64,000 bases of DNA from Comamonas sp. lk (GTDB lineage Bacteria > Pseudomonadota > Gammaproteobacteria > Burkholderiales > Burkholderiaceae_C): positions 57,274-121,273 of the forward strand of contig CAMBNY010000002.1 of assembly GCA_945869165.1 (NCBI GenBank), written 5' to 3'. The notes beneath the pieces were generated by a model. It did no database searches. It was not told the origin of the DNA and saw only the letters and a list, made by a program, of their open reading frames with translations. The position numbers were made by a program, and so were the translations under genes. This document shows, piece by piece, positions 55,606-63,469 of the stretch (positions within the stretch are counted from its first letter, which is position 1; each line of letters starts with the position of its first letter).

Positions 55606-57624
55606 TCATCCTCGTCGCGCACCGCGACGACTGCGGGCATTTTGCTCCGTCACCACCGCCACACGCTCGGGCAGCGTAAGCACATCTTGCAAGCGTTCAA
55701 ACGGGTCGTTTAAATGCGGAATCGCCATGGCCTCGACAAAAAATTCTTGGAAGCGCGGCTCCACGGCGGTTTCAATTTTTTCCACGCGGCGCACCAGGTC
55801 TTCAATCACTTTGCGCGAACCCTTGTCCAGCAAGGCAATGCGCGCGCCGGTACCGGCGGCGTTACCCGCCGAGCTGACATTGCCGAGCACACAGTCGGGA
55901 ATCATGCCCAGCACCATGGCGTATTTCACATCAATATGGCTGCCAAAGGCACCGGCTAATCGAATGCGGTCCACCTTGTCCACACCCATGCGCTCCATTA
56001 ACAGGCGTATACCTGCGTACAAAGCGGCCTTGCCCAGTTGGATAGCGCGCACATCGTTTTGCAGGATGCGCAGCGCCGGTTTTTCGGCTGTCGCCGGTGC
56101 TAACTCATAGCAAAAGGTGCGGCCATCGGCCTGCACACGGGGCGTGCGCGCGGCCAGGTTGCCGTCGATGGTGCCTTCGTGGCGGATGATGCCGGCCAGG
56201 TACATCTCGGCCAGCGCTTCGATGATGCCCGAACCGCACACGCCGGTCACGCCGCTATCTGCTACCGCAGCGGCAAAGCCGGGATCGTCGGACCACAAAT
56301 CGCAACCAATCACTTTGTAACGCGGCTCCAGCGTAGCCGGGTCGATGCGCACACGCTCGATGGCGCCAGGCGCGGCACGTTGGCCGCAGCTAATTTGCGC
56401 GCCTTCAAAGGCTGGGCCAGTCGGGCTAGAGCAAGCCAACATGCGCTGGTTATTGCCCAGCACAATTTCGGCATTCGTGCCCACATCGACCAACAAGGTG
56501 ACGGGTGAATCCAAGTCAGGTCGCTCGGCCAAAATCACGCCCGCCGTGTCAGCACCTACATGGCCTGCAATGCAAGGCAGAACGTAAATACGTGCATTGC
56601 GGTGTACCGCAAAGTTAATCTCTGAAGCCCACAAAGTAATGGAACGGTCGGTGGCCAATGCAAAGGGCGCGCCGCCCAATTCCACCGGGTTAATGCCCAG
56701 CAGCAGGTGGTGCATGATGGGGTTGCCGACAAAGGTAGCTTCCAAAATGTCGGTGGGCAAGGCGCCCGCGCGCTGCGTCACTTCTAACGCTAGCGTGTTG
56801 AGCGCTTCGCGCACGGCAGCGGTCATTTCCACTTCACCGCCCGGGTTCATCATGACGTAGGACACACGGCTCATCAAATCTTCGCCAAAGCGGATTTGCG
56901 GGTTCATGACGCCGGCCGAGGCCACGACTTCGCCCGAGGACAGGTCGCATAAGTGGGCGGCAATCGTGGTCGAGCCCACATCGACTGCCAGGCCGTAGGC
57001 TTTTTCATGCAAAGCCGGCCAGACGGCCATAATTTGTTGGCCTGCATGCACCGCCACAGTCACTTTCCAGCCACCACTGCGCAGCGCAGTTTGCAATTGC
57101 TGCACCACGATGATGTCGCAGGACAAGTCCGTCAGGCTCCATTCGAATTCCAGCGCGTCTTCCAGACGGCGCAAATCGCCCGAGGGATCGTGCATATCGG
57201 GCTCTTGCACTTCCACAAAATACAGGCGGATCAGCGGGTCGAGGTGGATGTCATGCGCCTCGGCTTCTTTGCGCACCACTTGTTTGTGCACCTGGCTGCT
57301 CGACGGCACATCGATGACCACATCGCCCTGCACTTGCGCGCAGCAGGACAAGCGGCGCCCGTCAGCCAGCGGCTGGGTGGCGCAATAGTCCAGCTCCACT
57401 TGGGATACTGGCGACAAATGGTCCGCGCTGGAGACTACGCCATGCTTGGCAAATTCGCCCTCAGAGACCAGCACCTGGCAGCGACCGCAAATACCGCGCC
57501 CGCCACAGACCGAATCAATATCGACACCGAGCGAACGCCCAGCTTGCAAGAGCGAAGAACCCAGGGGAAAACGGCCGCGTCGCCCGGAGGGCGTGAAAAC
57601 GACCAGTGCGTCAGCAACTTCCAT
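55606..57624 (-). CDS. RACo-type ASKHA activator of corrinoid proteins (DUF4445)
   Basis: This is an ATP-dependent reductive activator that returns Co(II) corrinoid to Co(I) after accidental oxidation. The 672-residue protein begins with a plant-type [2Fe-2S] domain: C40, C46 and C49 in the stretch ending VCGGRGICGRC, plus C81 or C94/C95. A linker follows, then the ASKHA ATPase core (AYGLAVDVGSTTIAAHLCDL near residue 215) and further DUF4445 motifs such as LPCIAGHVGADTAGVILAE and LLVDVGTNAEIVLG. The end is Arg-rich (ARSRRGARRG). It is six bases after the methyltransferase gene and matches RACo and RamA-related proteins of anaerobic methyl-transfer systems. Confidence 0.9.
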   Translation of the reverse strand: MEVADALVVFTPSGRRGRFPLGSSLLQAGRSLGVDIDSVCGGRGICGRCQVLVSEGEFAKHGVVSSADHLSPVSQVELDYCATQPLADGRRLSCCAQVQGDVVIDVPSSSQVHKQVVRKEAEAHDIHLDPLIRLYFVEVQEPDMHDPSGDLRRLEDALEFEWSLTDLSCDIIVVQQLQTALRSGGWKVTVAVHAGQQIMAVWPALHEKAYGLAVDVGSTTIAAHLCDLSSGEVVASAGVMNPQIRFGEDLMSRVSYVMMNPGGEVEMTAAVREALNTLALEVTQRAGALPTDILEATFVGNPIMHHLLLGINPVELGGAPFALATDRSITLWASEINFAVHRNARIYVLPCIAGHVGADTAGVILAERPDLDSPVTLLVDVGTNAEIVLGNNQRMLACSSPTGPAFEGAQISCGQRAAPGAIERVRIDPATLEPRYKVIGCDLWSDDPGFAAAVADSGVTGVCGSGIIEALAEMYLAGIIRHEGTIDGNLAARTPRVQADGRTFCYELAPATAEKPALRILQNDVRAIQLGKAALYAGIRLLMERMGVDKVDRIRLAGAFGSHIDVKYAMVLGMIPDCVLGNVSSAGNAAGTGARIALLDKGSRKVIEDLVRRVEKIETAVEPRFQEFFVEAMAIPHLNDPFERLQDVLTLPERVAVVTEQNARSRRGARRG

Positions 57625-57630
57625 ACGTGC

Positions 57631-58548
57631 TTAGCTCTCTCGGCGGCGGCGAGTGCCGGTCTCGCGGCGGCCCCGGCCCATTTCGCCATCAGCGCCCATC
57701 ACTGGCACTTCACGGAACTTGCGAATCCAACGGAAGCAGTCCGGATCATGGCCCATCATCACGTCGGCGGCCATGATGGCGCGCACCACTTCGGCATGCA
57801 GCGGGTTGGTAATGGCCGAGGTCATACCCGATGCCATGGCCATGGTGAGGAAACCAGCATTGATGCCATTGCGCTCGGGCAGGCCGAAACTGACATTGGA
57901 TGCGCCGCAGGTGGTGTTGACCTTGAGCTCGGTGCGCAAGCGGTGCACCAGGCGCATGACTTGCACACCGGCTTGGTTGATCGCGCCAATAGGCATCACC
58001 AGCGGGTCTACCACCACGTCGCAAGCGGGAATACCGTAATCGGCAGCGCGCTCGACGATTTTCTTGGCTACGGCAAAACGCACATCCGGGTCTTGCGAAA
58101 TGCCGGTTTCGTCATTAGAGATGGCGACCACCGCCGCGCCGTATTTTTTGACCAGCGGCAAAACGGTTTCCAGCCGGTCTTCTTCGCCGGTAACTGAGTT
58201 GACCAGGGCCTTGCCTTTGTACACCGCCAAGCCCGCTTCCAAAGCGGCAACGATGGACGAGTCGATGGAGATGGGCACATCGGTCACGCCTTGCACTAAC
58301 TGGATGGCTTTGGCCAGCATGCCCGGCTCATCGGCCAGGGGGATACCAGCATTCACATCCAACATATGCGCACCGGCCTCGACCTGGGCCAGCGCGTCGG
58401 CGATAACGCGGCTGTAGTCGCCGGCCATCATTTCGGCGGCCATGATTTTGCGACCTGTGGGGTTGATACGCTCGCCAATGATGACGAAGGGGCGGTCAAA
58501 GCCAATAACGACCTCTTTGGTCGCAGAGCTGATGATGGTATCGGTCAC
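57631..58548 (-). CDS. Methyltetrahydrofolate:corrinoid protein methyltransferase
   Basis: This pterin-binding TIM-barrel enzyme moves a methyl group between a corrinoid protein and tetrahydrofolate (AcsE/MtgA-like). Its 305 residues include the family N-terminus FVIIGERINPTGRKIMAAEM, the Asp/Asn-rich pterin pocket region AHMLDVNAGIPLADEPGM near residue 60 and DVPISIDSSIVAALEAGLA, and a C-terminal NTTCGASNVSFGLPERNGIN. The end is basic (MGRGRRETGTRRRRES). It lies between MetF-like and RACo genes and is the natural partner of the corrinoid protein. The direction (methyl-THF formed or used) cannot be told. Confidence 0.88.
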   Translation of the reverse strand: MTDTIISSATKEVVIGFDRPFVIIGERINPTGRKIMAAEMMAGDYSRVIADALAQVEAGAHMLDVNAGIPLADEPGMLAKAIQLVQGVTDVPISIDSSIVAALEAGLAVYKGKALVNSVTGEEDRLETVLPLVKKYGAAVVAISNDETGISQDPDVRFAVAKKIVERAADYGIPACDVVVDPLVMPIGAINQAGVQVMRLVHRLRTELKVNTTCGASNVSFGLPERNGINAGFLTMAMASGMTSAITNPLHAEVVRAIMAADVMMGHDPDCFRWIRKFREVPVMGADGEMGRGRRETGTRRRRES

Positions 58549-58602
58549 GCTACATCCTTTGATTTGGAAACTTAAAACACTGTAAAAAAAAACTTGACAG
58601 GC

Positions 58603-59643
58603 TTAAACCGCAGCAAGCACCGGAGGTGGAATATGCAGCACGTCCGGCGAATCGCCATCGCGTCCGGGGTACCAGGGCACGCGGCCTTGCAACACGCCAG
58701 AGTTGGTCACGATCTCGGGCACCGAGTCCTCCTGGCGGTAGGCCATGATGTGCACCCCGGCCACACCTTTGATCTCTTTAACTTCCTGCACGATTTCGGT
58801 ACATATTTTGCGTCCTTCGGCAGCTGGTTTTTCTGCCCCGGCCATGCGCTTGATCACCGCGTCCGGAATATGCACACCCGGCACATTGCTGCGCATCCAC
58901 TCGGCCACTTTGGCCGAACGCATCGGGCCCACGCCCACCAAAATAAATACTTTGTCCAAGAGGCCCAGGTCTTCCACTTCTTTCATGTAAGTGCGCAGAC
59001 GCGGCACGTCGTAGCAGTACTGGGTTTGGATAAATTGCGCCCCAGCGGCCACTTTTTTCGCCAGGCGCTGGGCGCGCCAGTCAAAAGGCTGGCCAAAAGG
59101 GTTGGCCGCTGCGCCGAAAAACACGCGTGGCGCAAACGTGACCTTGCGCCCGCTTTGGAAGCGCCGCTCGTCACGCATATCGCGGCCAATTTCCAAGAGC
59201 GACATGCAGTCCAGGTCAAACACCGGCTTGGCCTGCGGATGGTCACCGCTTTGCACGCCGTCGCCGCTCAGGCACAACATATTGCACACGCCCATGGCCG
59301 CACCGCCCAGGATGTCGCCCTGAATGGCAATCCGGTTTTTGTCGCGGCAGGAAATTTGCATGACTGGCGCATAGCCCACACGGGTGAGCAAAGCACACAC
59401 CGCCAGGCTGGACATATGGCAATTGGCGCCGCTGCCATCGGTTGCGTTGATGGCGTCGACATAGCCGTCAAACACTTTGGCACGGCGATAGACCTCACTG
59501 GGGTCGGCGGAATCCGGCGGCTCCAATTCGGCAGTGATCGCAAAGCCGCCGCCGCGCAGCACGCGCTCCAAGCGTCCGGGCGAAGTATGGCCGGGCAATA
59601 TGGGCAAGGGGTAGCCGGGCACCGGCTCGTCGTCAAACCTCAT
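58603..59643 (-). CDS. Methylenetetrahydrofolate reductase-like protein (MetF)
   Basis: This flavoprotein interconverts methyl- and methylene-THF. ATG 59643 overlaps the MetV-like stop (ATGA), giving 346 residues; the longer frame upstream lies inside the MetV gene. TIM-barrel features are AITAELEPPDSADPSEVYRR with the flavin-site Glu near residue 35 and NATDGSGANCHMSSLAVCA near residue 75. GYAPVMQISCRDKNRIAIQG and QFIQTQYCYDVPRLRTYMKE follow later. It is probably not the housekeeping MetF but the operon-specific partner of MetV. The same arrangement, MetF with MetV, is known from acetogens. Confidence 0.82.
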   Translation of the reverse strand: MRFDDEPVPGYPLPILPGHTSPGRLERVLRGGGFAITAELEPPDSADPSEVYRRAKVFDGYVDAINATDGSGANCHMSSLAVCALLTRVGYAPVMQISCRDKNRIAIQGDILGGAAMGVCNMLCLSGDGVQSGDHPQAKPVFDLDCMSLLEIGRDMRDERRFQSGRKVTFAPRVFFGAAANPFGQPFDWRAQRLAKKVAAGAQFIQTQYCYDVPRLRTYMKEVEDLGLLDKVFILVGVGPMRSAKVAEWMRSNVPGVHIPDAVIKRMAGAEKPAAEGRKICTEIVQEVKEIKGVAGVHIMAYRQEDSVPEIVTNSGVLQGRVPWYPGRDGDSPDVLHIPPPVLAAV

Positions 59644-60113
59644 GCTTTGGCCTCCTGGGGCTTGGGTTCGCCCTTCTCGCGGGCCACGCGCAGCCAGGAC
59701 GAGCTCCCTTTGAGGCGCCCATCGACCGCAAACTGGACCACCTTGATAGCCTCGCGGCCCGCTTGCATACGTTGGCTGCCCTCGAAGCCCTCCACCCACA
59801 CGCAGCGCATCTCGGGCTTGACCTCGCAGTTGCCGTTGGCGCGTACGCCGCCGCATGGGCCGTTGCGTATGGTTTTGGGGCAGTTCATGGAACAGGACAT
59901 GCCGGTGCTCGACAACGCACACTGGCCGCACATCTGGCAATCAAACAAAAGTCCTTTTACCGCTTTCTCCACCAAGGCCACGGGCTTTTCAAGGCGCTGG
60001 TAGCCAATCGCTTTCCACAGCGGATGCAGGCCTACCAGCACGCGCTCAAAACCGTTGTAAAAAATTTCTAAGCCGCGCGCATGGCGCACTGACCATCGAC
60101 GCAACGCGTACAT
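59640..60113 (-). CDS. MetV-like methylenetetrahydrofolate reductase C-terminal (Fe-S/zinc) protein
   Basis: This is a 157-residue cysteine-rich protein of the MTHFR C-terminal family (PF12225). Eight cysteines lie at C59, C62, C65, C74, C78, C87, C96 and C104, in the segment starting LLFDCQMCGQCALSSTG and continuing through MNCPKTIRNGPCGGVRANG. MetV forms a complex with MetF in acetogens; the cysteines would bind an iron-sulfur cluster or zinc. It overlaps the preceding gene by ATGA and the following metF-like gene by ATGA, so synthesis is probably coupled. Confidence 0.82.
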   Translation of the reverse strand: MYALRRWSVRHARGLEIFYNGFERVLVGLHPLWKAIGYQRLEKPVALVEKAVKGLLFDCQMCGQCALSSTGMSCSMNCPKTIRNGPCGGVRANGNCEVKPEMRCVWVEGFEGSQRMQAGREAIKVVQFAVDGRLKGSSSWLRVAREKGEPKPQEAKA

Positions 60114-60478
60114 CAGTGCTCTCCCTCGGGTAGTGGCACCCCCGACTCGTCGGCGGAAATTACCGTCGGAGTTGGCAAGGTGTCATCCACCCCGTGCGCG
60201 CGGATGATACGCAGCAAATCCTCGTCTGAATAGCGCGCCTCAATACGGGCCGCCTCGGCATTGGCTTCTTCTTGAATATCGTCTCCACACTCGCGCGGAT
60301 CACTGCGTTTCCAGTCGGCCAAGTAATCGCCGGCACTGGACTTGCCGGCCCGCATCGCCGCGCGGTCGACTGCTTCCTGGAAACGATGCGAAAGCTGCAC
60401 CTTACCGGTTTCGCGTCCGCGCTTGACCACTACCTGCGCAGGTAGGTCACGCCATGAAATCACAATCAGTTTTGCCAT
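60113..60478 (-). CDS. 'Virulence factor' family protein (PF13769-like)
   Basis: This is a 121-residue soluble protein I recognise only as the poorly described family named 'virulence factor', which recurs beside DUF1638 and methyltransferase genes. It begins MAKLIVISWRDLPAQVVVKR and reads VDRAAMRAGKSSAGDYLADW, with an acidic C-terminus. No catalytic motif is evident. It overlaps the DUF1638 stop by 13 bases and the MetV-like start by ATGA, pointing to a stoichiometric role in the methyl-transfer pathway. The family name should not be read as a virulence function. Confidence 0.7.
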   Translation of the reverse strand: MAKLIVISWRDLPAQVVVKRGRETGKVQLSHRFQEAVDRAAMRAGKSSAGDYLADWKRSDPRECGDDIQEEANAEAARIEARYSDEDLLRIIRAHGVDDTLPTPTVISADESGVPLPEGEH

Positions 60479-61083
60479 TGGATCACTTTCTCGCTTACTG
60501 TTTTCAATTCCGTTTCCATCTCACCGTAGCCGGTGACACGGTACGCAAATGCCAGGCCCAGGCGCTTGGCGGCGGCCTGGCCCAGGGCCATGCCCTCGGG
60601 ACTTTCTTTCTGGCACAAATACATCAAGGTGGTGTAGTTGCCAAAATACACCGGTAGCAACTGCGGATGCTTATCAATACCCAGACCGTGCATGATCAAT
60701 CGCTCAAAATGCCGCAGCAAAAAATCCGTTAAATAGAAAGTACCCAACTCGGCTTCGGCCATCTGCGCAAAAGCCGCAGACCCGGCAAAAAACTCATAAC
60801 AATGCGCGCCTGGCAAACGCTGCACACCTTCTTCCTGCAATACCGTGTCGAGCAAACCCCCCGTACCGCAATCGGCATAGGCCACAAAAATGTGTGGGTA
60901 ATGCGCCTTAAACCGTTGTATTTTTTCGCGCACCAAACCGGGGATTTTTTCCGGGCGGTTATGCAGTTCAGCCGGCAAGCAGGTCACGTCCATGTGCGAC
61001 CAGGTATTGGCTTGGCGCAACGCGATGAATTCGCGGGCCAGCGCGCCGCAGGCAATCACCAAAGTGTTTGCAGCAGCGGCCAT
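60466..61083 (-). CDS. DUF1638-family protein
   Basis: This is a 205-residue cytoplasmic protein starting at ATG 61083. It reads LVIACGALAREFIALRQANT near the N-terminus (a Cys near residue 12), then IFVAYADCGTGGLLDTVLQE, LPGAHCYEFFAG and LPVYFGNYTTLMYLCQKESP. The three regularly placed Cys-containing motifs suggest a metal or thiol site, but no function is known. DUF1638 genes recur beside corrinoid methyltransferase genes, so a role in demethylation or corrinoid handling is inferred. It starts 13 bp after the corrinoid gene. Confidence 0.75.
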   Translation of the reverse strand: MAAAANTLVIACGALAREFIALRQANTWSHMDVTCLPAELHNRPEKIPGLVREKIQRFKAHYPHIFVAYADCGTGGLLDTVLQEEGVQRLPGAHCYEFFAGSAAFAQMAEAELGTFYLTDFLLRHFERLIMHGLGIDKHPQLLPVYFGNYTTLMYLCQKESPEGMALGQAAAKRLGLAFAYRVTGYGEMETELKTVSEKVIQWQN

Positions 61084-61096
61084 GCCGACATCGCAA

Positions 61097-61798
61097 TCAG
61101 GCGCGGGCCGCAGCGCGACGCGCAGCAATCAAGGTCTTGGCGGTCTCTACAGCCACACCGGCATCACGGCAATAGGCGTCCGCGCCTACGGCTTTACCAA
61201 ACTCTTCGTTCAATGGCGCACCGCCTACCAACACAATGTAATCGTCACGCAGGCCTTTTTCTTTGAGCGTATCGATCACCACTTTCATGTAAGGCATGGT
61301 GGTGGTCAGCAGCGCGGACATACCCAGAATATCGGGCTGGTGTTCTTCTAGGGCTGCAATATATTTTTCGACGGCGTTGTTAATACCCAGGTCGATGACT
61401 TCAAAGCCTGCGCCCTCCATCATCATGCCGACCAGGTTTTTGCCGATGTCGTGGATGTCACCTTTGACGGTGCCGATCACCATCTTGCCAATAGGTTCAA
61501 CACCAGTTTCAGCCAGCAAGGGACGCAAAATTTCCATGCCACCCTTCATGGCGTTGGCCGCTAGCAGTACTTCGGGAACAAACAAAATGCCGTCGCGGAA
61601 ATCCACGCCGACGATGCGCATGCCTTCAACCAAAGCGTCATCGAGGACCCGACTGGCTGACCAGCCACGGCCTAGCAAAATATTGGTGGCTTCAATCACC
61701 TCTTCACGCAGCCCGTTGTAGAGGTCGTCATGGACTTGCTCGGTCAACTCCTCGTCGTTGAGCGAGTTCAAATCCAGATCGTCAAATTCTTCAGCCAC
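61097..61798 (-). CDS. Corrinoid-binding protein of a methyl-transfer system (MtaC/MttC type)
   Basis: This B12-binding protein carries the methyl group between a substrate-specific methyltransferase and the THF methyltransferase. GTG 61798 with AAGGAG upstream gives 233 residues. The first 90 residues form the helical cap domain (LYNGLREEVIEATNILLGRG). The Rossmann domain holds the base-off/His-on signature in GTVKGDIHDIGKNLVGMMM, with D114, H116 and G119. Then come the cobalamin-pocket GMSALLTTTMPYMKVVI and VLVGGAPLNEEF. It is the first gene of the array, downstream of an inverted repeat. The partner methyltransferase is not in the window. Confidence 0.88.
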   Translation of the reverse strand: MAEEFDDLDLNSLNDEELTEQVHDDLYNGLREEVIEATNILLGRGWSASRVLDDALVEGMRIVGVDFRDGILFVPEVLLAANAMKGGMEILRPLLAETGVEPIGKMVIGTVKGDIHDIGKNLVGMMMEGAGFEVIDLGINNAVEKYIAALEEHQPDILGMSALLTTTMPYMKVVIDTLKEKGLRDDYIVLVGGAPLNEEFGKAVGADAYCRDAGVAVETAKTLIAARRAAARA

Positions 61799-61894
61799 AG
61801 AAAGACTCCTTCGGTTGTGTACGGGGTATGCCAGGGGCAAAGCACGCACTTGCGGACAGAATGTACGGGCCGCGCTGCGCAAAGCCTGATAGTT

Positions 61895-61923
61895 TAGCGA
61901 CCCGTGATTGTCGCTATACGACA
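61895..61923. promoter_or_regulatory. Overlapping inverted repeats before the corrinoid operon
   Basis: TAGCGAC (61895-61901) pairs with GTCGCTA (61910-61916) over eight bases, and TGTCG-CTATA-CGACA (61909-61923) forms a second, overlapping palindrome. Both lie in the 172-bp gap between regulator and operon and may bind the adjacent GlxA-type regulator. Confidence 0.5.
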
Positions 61924-61970
61924 GGGTCACAATGCATGTGCAATGCAAGCAATTGCAGCCCTACACCCAT

Positions 61971-63095
61971 TCAGTGCGACGGGCTTGGCGCCTTGCCGGG
62001 CACCACCAAGGCCAGGCGGCTATTGCGTCGCTCGGCACTCGGCGTGTGACCGAACAAGTCACGGTAGCACTTGGAAAAATGCGGCGGCGACTGGAATCCG
62101 CAGGCCAGGGCGATTTCCATCACGGACATGGAGGTCTGCAAAAGCAGGCTACGCGCCCGGCGCAGCCGCATATCGAGGTAGTACTTGGTCGGCACTTCCC
62201 CCACATAACGCTTGAACAAGCGCTCGATTTGGCGCCGCGACACACCCACCAGCGACGCAATTTCGTCCAAGGACAGCGGCTCTTCCAGATTGGCCTCCAT
62301 GAGGGCGGCCGCTTCAATCAAGTTTTCGTGAAACAGGCCAACGCGGGCCATCAAGGGTACATGTTGACGGTCCTGGTCGTTGCGGATACGGTCCAAGATG
62401 AACTGATCTGAGATCATGGGCGCGATCTCGCGACCCAAGTGCGTCTGAATAATGTTTAGCATCAAATCAAGGGGTGCGATGCCGCCAGTGCAGGTGTAAC
62501 GGTCGCGGTCGATGGCAAACAACTGACGTGAAAAAACGACTTTGGGAAAGCGCTCTTCCAAGGCAGTCATGTTTTCCCAGTGCACCACCGCCTTGTAACC
62601 ATCGAGCAAGCCCGCTTTGGCCAGCACATAACCACCGGTGCACAGTGCACCGAGCGCAATTTGGCGTTGCGCCAAACGCCGCAGGGCCGAGGTCACGTCG
62701 ACAGTGCAAGCCGCCTCAATCTCCACGCCGCCGCACACAAACACGATATGCGCATTGCCTATATCTGCCAGTGCCACCGTGGGCGCTAGCGCCAAGCCAT
62801 TGCTAGCTGGCACCGGATGCCCGCCAATGCTGGCCAGTGTCCACTGGTAGACCTCTTGTCCGGCCACCCGGTTGGCCATGCGCAAGGCCTCGACGGCGCT
62901 GGACAAGGCGATCAGCGAATAATTGGGAAGGGTTAAAAAAACAAAGCGGTAGGGCCGCGGCGGCGGCGATAGGGCCGTTATCTGCCGGTTCATGCCCGCA
63001 CCCGCGCAGGGGCGCACACGCTTGGGCTGTGGCTGTTTGACGTGCACATGAACTTCAACACCGGCAATCCCGTTTTGAATTAAACCAAGGCGCAT
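61971..63095 (-). CDS. GlxA-family AraC-type regulator (GbdR-like)
   Basis: This is a transcription regulator with an N-terminal DJ-1/PfpI-like domain and a C-terminal AraC helix-turn-helix. ATG 63095 gives 374 residues; ATG 62993 (MNRQITALSPPPRPYRFVFL) gives 340 and is a good alternative. The amidase-like domain includes HIVFVCGGVEIEAACTVDVT and ALGALCTGGYVLAKAGLLDG. The AraC part reads LSLDEIASLVGVSRRQIERL near residue 285 and SMSVMEIALACGFQSPPHFS. The glycine-betaine regulator GbdR and carnitine regulator CdhR share this architecture, which fits an operon for quaternary amines. It is encoded just before the corrinoid operon on the same strand. Confidence 0.85.
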   Translation of the reverse strand: MRLGLIQNGIAGVEVHVHVKQPQPKRVRPCAGAGMNRQITALSPPPRPYRFVFLTLPNYSLIALSSAVEALRMANRVAGQEVYQWTLASIGGHPVPASNGLALAPTVALADIGNAHIVFVCGGVEIEAACTVDVTSALRRLAQRQIALGALCTGGYVLAKAGLLDGYKAVVHWENMTALEERFPKVVFSRQLFAIDRDRYTCTGGIAPLDLMLNIIQTHLGREIAPMISDQFILDRIRNDQDRQHVPLMARVGLFHENLIEAAALMEANLEEPLSLDEIASLVGVSRRQIERLFKRYVGEVPTKYYLDMRLRRARSLLLQTSMSVMEIALACGFQSPPHFSKCYRDLFGHTPSAERRNSRLALVVPGKAPSPSH

Positions 63096-63166
63096 TTTGT
63101 CTTATTTGCGACACTTGCAAACGAATACCCTTACCCTACAACGACTATAGCCGTCGCCAGGTAAGA

Positions 63167-63203
63167 AAAAAACCCCGAAACATCGCTGTTTCGGGGTTTT
63201 TTA
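63167..63203. terminator. Bidirectional intrinsic terminator
   Basis: AAAAAACCCCGAAACA (63167-63182) pairs perfectly with TGTTTCGGGGTTTTTT (63187-63202) over the loop TCGC. It has T runs on both strands and separates the GlxA-type gene region from tRNA-Arg. Confidence 0.9.
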
Positions 63204-63205
63204 AT

Positions 63206-63282
63206 TGGTGCGGCTGGCAGGAATTGAACCCACGACCCCTTGGTTCGTAGCCAAGTACTCTATCCAACTGAGCTACAGCCGC
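63206..63282 (-). tRNA. tRNA-Arg (anticodon ACG)
   Basis: A full cloverleaf on the minus strand: acceptor GCGGCTG/CAGCCGC, D-arm AGCTCAGTTGGATAGAG, anticodon arm CTTGG-CTACGAA-CCAAG with ACG, T-arm GTGGGTTCAATTCCTGC-like, encoded CCA at 63206-63208. The terminator downstream fits its 3' end. Confidence 0.93.
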
Positions 63283-63469
63283 AAGCCAAAGATTCTAGCA
63301 TAGGCCCCCTGTTTCCTATCGATCCGCATGCCTTGCGCAAGAAGATCCGGCACTGCTGCGCGCTGAATGGCAGCGCGCTGTGACGCCAATGCAACCGTTA
63401 TCAAAATCTGGGCTTGTTTGCCAAACTAGAATGAATCTGTCATCACTAACACAACGGAAGGAACCTACT

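Noticed and set aside
56953..58197. Long plus-strand frame opposite RACo and the methyltransferase
   Set aside because: Antisense shadow; it spans two genuine genes and shows low-complexity His/Arg composition.
58594..60003. Long plus-strand frame (469 codons) opposite the MetF/MetV genes
   Set aside because: It is an antisense shadow of high-GC coding sequence; composition is His/Ala-rich, no family motif is visible, and the minus-strand genes overlap by ATGA.
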